58,932 bases of DNA, from positions 1 to 58,932 of the forward strand of contig JAJPIT010000092.1 in NCBI GenBank assembly GCA_021324615.1, written 5' to 3'. The notes under the pieces are model-generated. The model did not search any database and had not been told where the DNA came from. It saw only the letters and a program-made list of their open reading frames with translations. This document shows positions 8,850 to 16,071 of the stretch, piece after piece; the stretch's first letter is position 1, and every line of letters begins with the position of its first letter. The position numbers and the translations under genes are program-made. The stretch is from Terriglobia bacterium (lineage in GTDB: Bacteria; Acidobacteriota; Terriglobia; Bryobacterales; Bryobacteraceae).

Positions 8850-10958
8850 ATGAGATCCTCATTCCTTTTCTTAACCTTAACGATGATCAGCGCGGCCCAG
8901 GAACTGCCTCCCGTCCCGGCGACCCCGAAAAAGCCGGTCACCGAAGAGTATCAAGGCGTCAAAGTGACGGACGACTACCGCTGGCTGGAGCCGGCGGGCG
9001 ATCCGCAAGTGAAGGAATGGGCGGAGCAGCAAAATGCGCGCACCCGCGCCTATCTGGACGGGCTGCCGATGCGCGCGGCCATCGTCGGGCGCCTGAATGA
9101 ACTGTACAAAGCCCAGACGGTGCGGTTTGGCGATCTGAAGGCGCGGGGCGGGGTATTGTTTGCCATCGAGCGCCGGCCGCCGAAGCCGCAGCCGTTCCTC
9201 GTGACGCTCAACTCGGTGGACGATCCGGCCTCGGCGCGGGTGATTGTGGATCCCGACGCGATCGATCCGGGCGGCGCCACCAGCATCGATTTTTATGTTC
9301 CCTCGCTCGATGGGAAGCTGGTCGCGGTGTGCCTGTCCAAGAACGGCAGCGAGGACGGATCGGTATCCGTCTTCGAGGTCGCCACGGGAAGGCGGCTTCC
9401 CGATGCCATCCCGCGCGTGAATTATCCGACCGCCGGCGGGAGCCTGGCCTGGAACGCGGACGCAACCGGATTCTGGTACACGCGCTATCCGCACGCGGGC
9501 GAGCGCGCCGAAGCGGACCTGAATTTTTATCAGCAGGTCTATTTTCATCGCCTGGGAACCGATGCCGGCGAGGATCAGTACGCGCTCGGCAGGGAGTTTC
9601 CGCGCATTGCCGAGACCGAGTTGATCTCCTCCGGCGATGGGAAATACCTGCTGGCGCGCGTGGCCGACGGCGATGGCGGGCAGTTCCTGCATTACATTTT
9701 GAATCCGGACGGGCGATGGCACCAGTTGACCCGCTTATCGGATCAGATTTCGGACGCCGCCTTCGGGCCTGACGGATCCCTGTATATGCTGTCGCGAAAC
9801 AATGCGCCGATGGGCAAGATTTTGCGGCTCCCCGGGCCGAGTCATTCGCTGGCAAACGCGGCGGTCGTGGTGACGCCCGGACGGAGCTCGATCGACGGAT
9901 TTTTGCCGGCCGACGGGCATTTGTATATCGCCTACATGGCCGGCGGGCCCTCCAGGCTGCTCGATAAGAGCGGGACGAAGTCCGAGCGCGCCATCGATCT
10001 TCTGCCGGTGTCCTCGGTCGGCGGCATGGCGCTGTTCGGCGGTGATCTGCTGTTTGAAAACGAAAGCTATACCGAGCCGGCGGCCTGGTACCGCTACAAT
10101 CCGGCCAGCGGGGTGGTGAAAAAGACCGCGCTGGCCGAGACTTCGCCCGCCGATTTCAGCGACGCGGAAGTGATCCGTTCGTTTGCGGTTTCCAAAGACG
10201 GGACGCGCGTTCCGATGAACATTTTGCGGCGCAAGGGAACCAGGCTTGACGGCTCCAATCCGGTTTTGCTCACCGGCTATGGAGGATTTGGCATCAGCCT
10301 CTCGCCCGGATTTTCGGCGCGGCGGAGATTGTGGCTGGATCACGGCGGGGTTTGGGTGGTGGCGAATCTGCGCGGCGGCGGGGAGTTCGGCGAGGCCTGG
10401 CATGAGGCCGGCCGGCTGGCGAAAAAGCAGAACGTGTTCGACGATTTTATCGCCTGCGCCGAAGCGCTGATCAAGATGAAGTACACCAATCCCGGGAAGC
10501 TGGCGATCGAAGGCGGAAGCAACGGAGGCTTGCTCATGGGCGCGGCGCTGACGCAGCGGCCGGATCTGTTCCGCGCGGTGGTGAGCCACGTCGGCATCTA
10601 TGACATGCTGCGGCTGGAGACGTTTCCCAACGGCGCCTTCAACGTCACCGAGTACGGGACCATCAAGGACCGCGATCAGTTTCAGGCGCTCTATGCCTAT
10701 TCCCCCTATCAGCATGTCAAGGACGGCACCGATTATCCGGCGGTGCTGCTGTTGACCGGGGATCACGACGGCCGCGTGGATCCGATGAACTCGCGCAAGA
10801 TGGCGGCGCGGCTCCAGGCGGCCACGCGCTCCAACCGTCCGATATTTTTGCGGACAAGCTCGACGTCCGGCCACGGCTTCGGGACTCCGCTGAACGAGCA
10901 GGTGGCCCAGGATGCGGACGTGTTTTCGTTCCTGTTCGATCAGTTGGGCATGAAGTAG
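8850..10958 (+). CDS. Prolyl oligopeptidase (S9A)
   Basis: The 702-residue serine peptidase cleaves short peptides after proline. A signal peptide (about 1-18) indicates export. The seven-bladed propeller spans about 90-420 and the alpha/beta hydrolase domain follows. The catalytic triad is visible: S557 in GGSNGGLL, D640 in GDHDGRVDP and H675 in SGHGFGT. The oxyanion-side motif GGFGISLSP and the GGGEFGEAWHEAG region are also present. Length and layout are typical of the family. It is divergent from the PilZ gene and ends 6 bases before the convergent phosphodiesterase gene. Confidence 0.96.
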   Translation: MRSSFLFLTLTMISAAQELPPVPATPKKPVTEEYQGVKVTDDYRWLEPAGDPQVKEWAEQQNARTRAYLDGLPMRAAIVGRLNELYKAQTVRFGDLKARGGVLFAIERRPPKPQPFLVTLNSVDDPASARVIVDPDAIDPGGATSIDFYVPSLDGKLVAVCLSKNGSEDGSVSVFEVATGRRLPDAIPRVNYPTAGGSLAWNADATGFWYTRYPHAGERAEADLNFYQQVYFHRLGTDAGEDQYALGREFPRIAETELISSGDGKYLLARVADGDGGQFLHYILNPDGRWHQLTRLSDQISDAAFGPDGSLYMLSRNNAPMGKILRLPGPSHSLANAAVVVTPGRSSIDGFLPADGHLYIAYMAGGPSRLLDKSGTKSERAIDLLPVSSVGGMALFGGDLLFENESYTEPAAWYRYNPASGVVKKTALAETSPADFSDAEVIRSFAVSKDGTRVPMNILRRKGTRLDGSNPVLLTGYGGFGISLSPGFSARRRLWLDHGGVWVVANLRGGGEFGEAWHEAGRLAKKQNVFDDFIACAEALIKMKYTNPGKLAIEGGSNGGLLMGAALTQRPDLFRAVVSHVGIYDMLRLETFPNGAFNVTEYGTIKDRDQFQALYAYSPYQHVKDGTDYPAVLLLTGDHDGRVDPMNSRKMAARLQAATRSNRPIFLRTSSTSGHGFGTPLNEQVAQDADVFSFLFDQLGMK

Positions 10959-10964
10959 CAGGAT

Positions 10965-11807
10965 CTAGTGCAGGCCCCGGCGCTTGAGATAGGCGAGCAG
11001 CCCGGCCGGGTCGTCGCTGATGATGGCATCCACCTCGGCCCCGATCAGCCTGTCCCAGTCCGCCGGCAGATTGGCGGTCCAGGGGATTACTTCGATTCCC
11101 GCGGCGTGCGCGGCGCGAACTTTTCCCGGCGTCACCAGCGGATAATGCGGGGAAACGGCGCTGGCTTCGGCGTCGCGCGCGATGGAAACGAAATCGCGAT
11201 CGTCGCCCTCCCACAGCGCCACGCGCTTGATCTCCGGCGCCAGCTCCTTCATCGCGTGCAGGGTCCGGAAATCGAAGGATTGCAGCAGAACGCGCTGTTC
11301 CAGCCGGTGCGCGCGCACCCGCTCCAGCACCATGCGCGCAAACTCCCCGGGCGGAGGCGTCAACTCCGGATGATCGGGGAAGCTTTTCGTTTCGATGTTG
11401 AACCAGAACCGGCCGCGCCGGGAAAGGTCGAACACCTCGTCAAGAGACGGCATGCGCGTGCCGGGAACCGGCGTCTGTTCGGGGAACTGCGGGTTGCGGA
11501 TTTTGCCGCAATCCCATTGGCGAAGCTCGGCGAAGGTCAGCTCGTGAATGGCCGCCTTCGGCCGCGGGCCGCTGCAGACCGGCGGCTGAAGGTACGGATC
11601 ATGCGAGACGACGATCCCGTTGTCCTTGGTCACCGCCATATCGAGTTCGAGCGCGTCGACGCCGATCGAGATCGCGTACTCGAACGCGGGAAGCGTATTT
11701 TCCGGGCGCATGGCGCGCGCGCCGCGGTGGCCGTGGACCAGAATCCTTGGCGCCGCGCCCATGGCCGAAGCCGCGCCGGCGCCGAGCACAAAGCCGCGCC
11801 GGGTCAT
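10965..11807 (-). CDS. Glycerophosphodiester phosphodiesterase
   Basis: The 280-residue enzyme hydrolyses glycerophosphodiesters to glycerol-3-phosphate and an alcohol. The start at 11807 gives a Tat-like leader (TRRGFVLGAGAASAM) and overlaps the stop of the small upstream gene as TGATG. The mature part opens with the signature HGHRGARAMRPENTLPAF, then the metal ligands ELDMAVTKDNG and SHDP. The TIM-barrel C-terminus ends with IISDDPAGLLAYL. It is the last gene of a leftward trio with the Cys-rich and helical proteins and probably acts in the periplasm. A longer start at 11885 is possible but would overlap the Cys-rich gene. Confidence 0.92.
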   Translation of the reverse strand: MTRRGFVLGAGAASAMGAAPRILVHGHRGARAMRPENTLPAFEYAISIGVDALELDMAVTKDNGIVVSHDPYLQPPVCSGPRPKAAIHELTFAELRQWDCGKIRNPQFPEQTPVPGTRMPSLDEVFDLSRRGRFWFNIETKSFPDHPELTPPPGEFARMVLERVRAHRLEQRVLLQSFDFRTLHAMKELAPEIKRVALWEGDDRDFVSIARDAEASAVSPHYPLVTPGKVRAAHAAGIEVIPWTANLPADWDRLIGAEVDAIISDDPAGLLAYLKRRGLH

Positions 11808-11965
11808 CAGCCCTCGGCGCGCCGCAGCTCGCACTGGCAGCAATCGCTGCAGCGGCGGCATTTTTCGCAGCGATGATTCGGACACACGTCCTTGGTGCAG
11901 TGGACGCAGATGTCGGCCGAGGGTTCTGCGCAGATGTTGCAGGTGAAGGCGGCGGCTTCGGTCAT
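11807..11965 (-). CDS. 52-residue Cys-rich protein, zinc-finger-like
   Basis: This short gene sits between two overlapping neighbours. Its ATG overlaps the stop of the upstream gene (ATGA, 11962-11965) and its TGA overlaps the start of the phosphodiesterase (TGATG). The protein has 11 cysteines and 2 histidines in 52 residues, at C9, C12, C20, C23, C28, C33, C36, C39, C42, C43 and C45. They are arranged as CxxC pairs (CNIC, CVHC, CEKC, CSDCC), a pattern like B-box or other treble-clef zinc modules. There is no signal peptide or membrane segment. The exact fit into the operon argues that it is real. Function is unknown; metal binding is inferred. Confidence 0.7.
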   Translation of the reverse strand: MTEAAAFTCNICAEPSADICVHCTKDVCPNHRCEKCRRCSDCCQCELRRAEG

Positions 11966-12492
11966 TGCTTTTTGGGCGGAGGCTGCCGGCTCAAAATCCC
12001 GCGGCAGCGCTGCGCTTCCTTGTCCACGATTTGAAATTCCTGTTCCTTTTGCGCGGCCAGATCCGTAATGTACTGCCGCAGATTGTCGCGGTTGGAGGAG
12101 TTTTCGGCCAGCACGCCGAGCAGCAGATCGCCCACCGCCGGATTCTGGTAGTTGCGCACGCCTTCGGCGAGCGAATGCAGGCGCGCTTCAAGCGACTGCA
12201 ACCGGAAATAGGTGTCCAGGGCCAGCGTCAATCGCTCCGGCTGCTGTTCCAGCGCCTTGGCCGAGTTGACCAGATAGCCGAGCTCGTCCTCGGCGCCCTT
12301 CCACTGTTGGACATAGGTCTGCGGGGCGCCTTTGGCCACCCACTCCTGAGGCGTGAGCGAATCGAGAATGGGTTTCAAGCGGGCGGCCTGCGCGGAAAGC
12401 GCGGCGACGGATTTGCTCACGTCCCAATCCGCCGAAACGCCTTGCGCCGGAAGCGCGGCGGGAAGAAGAAGCAGCGGCAGGAGACACTTCAT
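11962..12492 (-). CDS. Exported helical protein of unknown function
   Basis: The 176-residue protein begins with a signal peptide (about 1-17, ending near ALPAQ) and is otherwise mostly alpha-helical and charged. Heptad-like stretches lie around SVAALSAQAARLKPIL and LRQYITDLAAQKEQEFQ, and the tail is proline- and lysine-rich. No catalytic motif is visible and I do not recognise the family. It is the first gene of the trio with the Cys-rich protein and the phosphodiesterase, divergent from the DUF1028 gene. The start chosen is the ATG at the signal peptide; longer readings add a non-hydrophobic leader. Confidence 0.7.
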   Translation of the reverse strand: MKCLLPLLLLPAALPAQGVSADWDVSKSVAALSAQAARLKPILDSLTPQEWVAKGAPQTYVQQWKGAEDELGYLVNSAKALEQQPERLTLALDTYFRLQSLEARLHSLAEGVRNYQNPAVGDLLLGVLAENSSNRDNLRQYITDLAAQKEQEFQIVDKEAQRCRGILSRQPPPKKQ

Positions 12493-12572
12493 AAGCTCTA
12501 CGCCTAGTGTCGCATGAGGTGTTTTGTTGTACAATCGCAGATCGGCGCCCGCGGGCGTTCTTCAGTTCTTCT

Positions 12573-13418
12573 ATGCGATCCCTCCTGATTCTGCTCTGCG
12601 CCTTTGAAGCTTCCGCGTTCGCGACCTGGTCGGTGGTGGCGGTGGACCGCAGCACCGGACGCGTGGTGATCTCCTCGTCGACCTGCACCGGCAACAGCGA
12701 CGACTTTCTCAAGGACGTGCAAGCGGTGGTGGTGCCGGGCAAGGGCGTGGCGGCCTGCCAGGCCGGCGCCGACTTCGATACGCACCAGAACCAGACGCTG
12801 GTGTTCGACCAGTTGCAGCGCGGAACCGATCCGGCGCGCATCATCGAGCTGCTGAGCGAGGACCCCGGTTTTCAGAGCCGCCAATACGGCATCGTCGATT
12901 TGCAGGGGCGCGCCGCCGGGCACTCCGGGCTGGCCAACGGCTTTGTCAGCCAGGATCTGCACGGCCAGGTTCCCGGCACCGAGATTTTCTATTCGATCCA
13001 GGGAAATATTTTGCGGTCCGGACAAGTGGTGCCCAGCGCGGTCAAAGCCTTTGTGGCGGCGCGCGGCGGCGTCACGGACCGGGTGATGGCGGCCATGGAA
13101 GCGGCCGACGCGGCCGGCGGCGACAGCCGCTGCACCTGCCAGGTTCCTCCGCTGCCTCCGGAATCGAAAGGCATTCCCTGCACGCTGCGAACCTCGCTGG
13201 TGGCCTATATTCTGGCCGCGGATCCGCACGACACCAACGGCCCGGCGGATCAGCCCAATCTGCACAATAACGGCAAATATTCGATGTACATCACCGTTTC
13301 GCAGCCGAACATGGGTCCGCAATACCAGATCAAGCCGGGCGAGGATCTGGACCCGGTGAAGACGCTGCGCAAACGATACGACGCCTGGCTGAAGGCGCAC
13401 CCGGAGTTTCGGAGATAA
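12573..13418 (+). CDS. DUF1028 family protein (Ntn-hydrolase-like)
   Basis: The 281-residue product has a short signal peptide (MRSLLILLCAFEASAFA) and then the DUF1028 opening ATWSVVAVDRSTG. Cleavage could expose a residue near the start of the mature chain, as in Ntn-hydrolase folds. Further family features are the GKGVAACQA strand, the LANGFVSQDLHG loop and the HPEFRR-type helical end. The reaction of this family is not established. The start at 12573 is preferred because it begins the signal peptide; a TACAAT hexamer at 12530-12535 could be its -10 box. The PEBP gene follows after 4 bases, so the two are probably cotranscribed. Confidence 0.85.
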   Translation: MRSLLILLCAFEASAFATWSVVAVDRSTGRVVISSSTCTGNSDDFLKDVQAVVVPGKGVAACQAGADFDTHQNQTLVFDQLQRGTDPARIIELLSEDPGFQSRQYGIVDLQGRAAGHSGLANGFVSQDLHGQVPGTEIFYSIQGNILRSGQVVPSAVKAFVAARGGVTDRVMAAMEAADAAGGDSRCTCQVPPLPPESKGIPCTLRTSLVAYILAADPHDTNGPADQPNLHNNGKYSMYITVSQPNMGPQYQIKPGEDLDPVKTLRKRYDAWLKAHPEFRR

Positions 13419-13422
13419 GTTT

Positions 13423-14040
13423 ATGCGATCGATGGTTGTGTTGCTGATGATCACGGCAGTCGCGCCGCTGGAAATGGCCATGGCTCAGGCCCGCGGCGGC
13501 GGCCGCGGCCGCGGACCAGGCCTGGTGCAAAACATGACGCTGATCACCACCGCGTGGCCCGACGGAGGCATGATTCCCGCCCGCTATACCCAGGAGGGCG
13601 CCGAAATTTCGCCGATGATCCAGTGGAGCTCCCCGCCGGCGGGAACCGTAAGCTTCGTCTTAACGTTCGTCGACGCCGATACGGTGGTGAACAACTCCAC
13701 CGACGGGCTGCTGCACTGGATGGTGTGGAATATTCCGGCGACCGCCACCAGCATCCCCCAGGGGCGGCCGGATGGATTCGAACTGCCGGACGGCATGCGG
13801 CAGATCAGCGTGAGCGGTTCGCGCTATCGCGGTCCGGGAGCGCCGGCGGCGGGTCCGCTGCATCACTATATTTTGGAGCTGTACGCGCTGGATACGGCCA
13901 TCGACATTAAAGTGAACCCGCAAGGCCCGCAGGAGCCCAACCCGAACGTGCAGGCGATCCGGACGCAGATCATGCAGGCGATGGCGGGCCACATCCGGGC
14001 AAAGGCCGCCTATGTCGGCTTGTTCCATCGCTCCCAGTAG
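13423..14040 (+). CDS. YbhB/YbcL-like PEBP protein
   Basis: The 205-residue protein belongs to the phosphatidylethanolamine-binding protein fold family, bacterial YbhB branch. A signal peptide (about 1-22, ending MAMAQA) is followed by an Arg/Gly-rich stretch (ARGGGRGRGPG) and then the domain. The domain shows the IPARYTQEGAEISPMIQW opening, the VDADT strand, the HWMVWNIP ligand-site segment and the HHYILELYALD strand. Ligand-binding or hydrolase-inhibitor roles are proposed for the family; here the ligand is unknown. It follows the DUF1028 gene by 4 bases and is convergent with manC. Confidence 0.9.
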   Translation: MRSMVVLLMITAVAPLEMAMAQARGGGRGRGPGLVQNMTLITTAWPDGGMIPARYTQEGAEISPMIQWSSPPAGTVSFVLTFVDADTVVNNSTDGLLHWMVWNIPATATSIPQGRPDGFELPDGMRQISVSGSRYRGPGAPAAGPLHHYILELYALDTAIDIKVNPQGPQEPNPNVQAIRTQIMQAMAGHIRAKAAYVGLFHRSQ

Positions 14041-14050
14041 CAGCGACGCG

Positions 14051-15127
14051 TCACAACAAATCCTGGCGTCCCGATTTTTCCAGCCGCTTGACGATCTCGC
14101 CCACCTGCTGGGCGCGAGCGCGGTCGGCGATGAGCAGCGCGTCCGGGGTATCGACCACGATTAAATCCTTCACGCCGATCAGCGCCACGAATTTTTCGGC
14201 GTGGACGTAATTGCCGCTGCTTGCCTCGGCCAATGCGTCGGCTCGAAGGACGTTCCCGGCGGCGTCGCGGCGCTCCAGCTCGTAAACGGCGTTCCAGCTT
14301 CCCACGTCGTTCCAGCCGATGTCGCCCGCGGCGATGCCGGCCACCGACGGAGCTTTTTCGAGCACCGCGTAGTCGATCGAAATGTTTTCGCACTTGGGGA
14401 AAACTTCCTTCAGGCGCGCGGCGAACTGCCGGTGGCTGAAAGCCGGCAGGCTGGCCAGCAGCGCCGCGGTTTTGGGAAGAAACCGGCGCAGCGCCTCCAG
14501 CAGCACGCTGGTGCGCCAGAAAAACATGCCCGCGTTCCAATAGAAATTGCCAGCCGCCAGGAATTGCGCGGCCGTTTCCGGATCTGGTTTTTCGCGGAAT
14601 CCGAGCGTTTCCACCACCGCCGGCGACGGGCGCACGCCCCTGGGGAACTCAATATATCCGTAACCGGTTTCGGCCCATCGCGGCTGGATGCCGAGCACCA
14701 CGATCTTGCCCTGGCGCGCGGCGCCGAACGCCGGCTTGAGCAGGCGGACGTAGTCGCGCGGGCGGGCGATCAAATGGTCGGCCGGAAAAACACCCATCAC
14801 CGACTCCGGATCGATGGAGCGGAGGATGTGCGCGGCCAGCCCGATGGCTGGCGCGGTGTTGCGCTGCGCCGGCTCGGCCAGAATCTGCCGTTTGGGAATT
14901 TCCGGAAGCTGACGGGCGATCTCGTCCCGCAGGCGGTCGCTAGTCAGCACCCAGAGATGATCGGGCGGAAGAACCGGCCGCAGGCGGTCGACGGTCTGTT
15001 GAATCAGGGACCGGTCGCCGAAAAACTTCAGAACCTGTTTTGCGCGGCCGCGGCGGCTGCGCGGCCAGAATCGCGTGCCGCGCCCGCCGGCGAGAATAAG
15101 GCCGTAAAAATGAGGGTTCAGGGACAT
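14051..15127 (-). CDS. manC: Mannose-1-phosphate guanylyltransferase
   Basis: The enzyme makes GDP-mannose from mannose-1-phosphate and GTP for exopolysaccharide or glycoprotein sugars. The 358 residues contain the nucleotidyltransferase domain only. The signature ILAGGRGTRFWPRSR is near residue 11 with KQVLKF after it, followed by FPADHLI and the EKPDPETA segment. The GDIGWNDVGSW loop near the C-terminus completes the family pattern. The C-terminal phosphomannose isomerase domain of bifunctional ManC/AlgA is absent. It is a single leftward gene divergent from the DUF4159-led operon. Confidence 0.93.
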   Translation of the reverse strand: MSLNPHFYGLILAGGRGTRFWPRSRRGRAKQVLKFFGDRSLIQQTVDRLRPVLPPDHLWVLTSDRLRDEIARQLPEIPKRQILAEPAQRNTAPAIGLAAHILRSIDPESVMGVFPADHLIARPRDYVRLLKPAFGAARQGKIVVLGIQPRWAETGYGYIEFPRGVRPSPAVVETLGFREKPDPETAAQFLAAGNFYWNAGMFFWRTSVLLEALRRFLPKTAALLASLPAFSHRQFAARLKEVFPKCENISIDYAVLEKAPSVAGIAAGDIGWNDVGSWNAVYELERRDAAGNVLRADALAEASSGNYVHAEKFVALIGVKDLIVVDTPDALLIADRARAQQVGEIVKRLEKSGRQDLL

Positions 15128-15261
15128 GGTGATTGCGGCGCCGGCCGGGGATCGTCTGGCGCGGTTCTTTCCAGGATACCGGAACCGCCGGAGCGATCCG
15201 GCTTTGCGGCCGTCGGCTGCGGATGCTTATGTTATTCTGAAGCCAACTGCGAAGCTTTGAA

Positions 15262-16071
15262 ATGCGCGTTCGCTCGGTTTTTTTGCTGGTAGTTGCGGGA
15301 TTTGCCACCTGGGGCGTGTTACGCGCGCAACGGCCCTTCCAGCAATATCAAACCGCCGAGGAACACGCCGAATACTCGATTCCTTCCGACGCCTACGAAA
15401 CCCACGAATGGACCCGGGCGCGGCTCGCCTACCCCTCGATTATGGCGCCGCATGGCTATCCGGACGGCTACAAACGCTGGACCATCGATTATCCTCGCTC
15501 GGACCGGCTGCTGCTCAAAGGCATCAAGCGGCTGACGCGCATCGACGCCCGCTCGGTGGAGCAGGTGGTATTCCTGGACGGCTCCGACGACGTCTATAAC
15601 TGGCCGTTGATGTACGCGGTGGAGGTTGGCTACTGGAATCTCACCGATGAAATGGCGGCGCAGCTTCGCGAATACCTGCTGCGCGGCGGATTTTTCATGT
15701 GCGACGATTTTCACGGCACCATCGAATGGGAAAACTTCATGAACAGCATGCGGAAGGTTTTTCCCGACCGTCCGGTGGTGGATATTGACAACAAAGATCC
15801 CATCTTCCACGTCATATATGATCTGGACGACCGTTTTCAGGTGGCCGGGGCGCAGTACCTGATGACCGGAAGGCGTTATGAATATGATGGTTACGAGGCC
15901 AAGTGGCGCGGGATCTACGATGATAAAGGCCGGTTGATGGTGGCGATCTGCCACAATATGGACCTGGGTGATGCCTGGGAGTGGTCGGATGATCCGCGGT
16001 ACCCGGAAAAATGGGCCTCGCTCGCCTACCGGATCGCCTGTAACTATTTCATGTACGATTTATCTCACTGA
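15262..16071 (+). CDS. DUF4159 exported protein
   Basis: The 269-residue protein starts with a signal peptide (about 1-22, ending near VLRAQR) and carries a DUF4159 domain. That domain has a flavodoxin/GATase-like alpha/beta pattern seen here in RSVEQVVFLDGSDDVYNWP, the REYLLRGGFFMCDDFHG segment and KWASLAYRIACNYFMYDLSH at the end. It has many aromatic residues. No catalytic nucleophile is obvious. In this cluster it opens the MoxR operon and its last base is the first base of the next gene. The molecular role of the family is unknown; a structural or ligand-sensing part of the envelope complex is a guess. Confidence 0.85.
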   Translation: MRVRSVFLLVVAGFATWGVLRAQRPFQQYQTAEEHAEYSIPSDAYETHEWTRARLAYPSIMAPHGYPDGYKRWTIDYPRSDRLLLKGIKRLTRIDARSVEQVVFLDGSDDVYNWPLMYAVEVGYWNLTDEMAAQLREYLLRGGFFMCDDFHGTIEWENFMNSMRKVFPDRPVVDIDNKDPIFHVIYDLDDRFQVAGAQYLMTGRRYEYDGYEAKWRGIYDDKGRLMVAICHNMDLGDAWEWSDDPRYPEKWASLAYRIACNYFMYDLSH

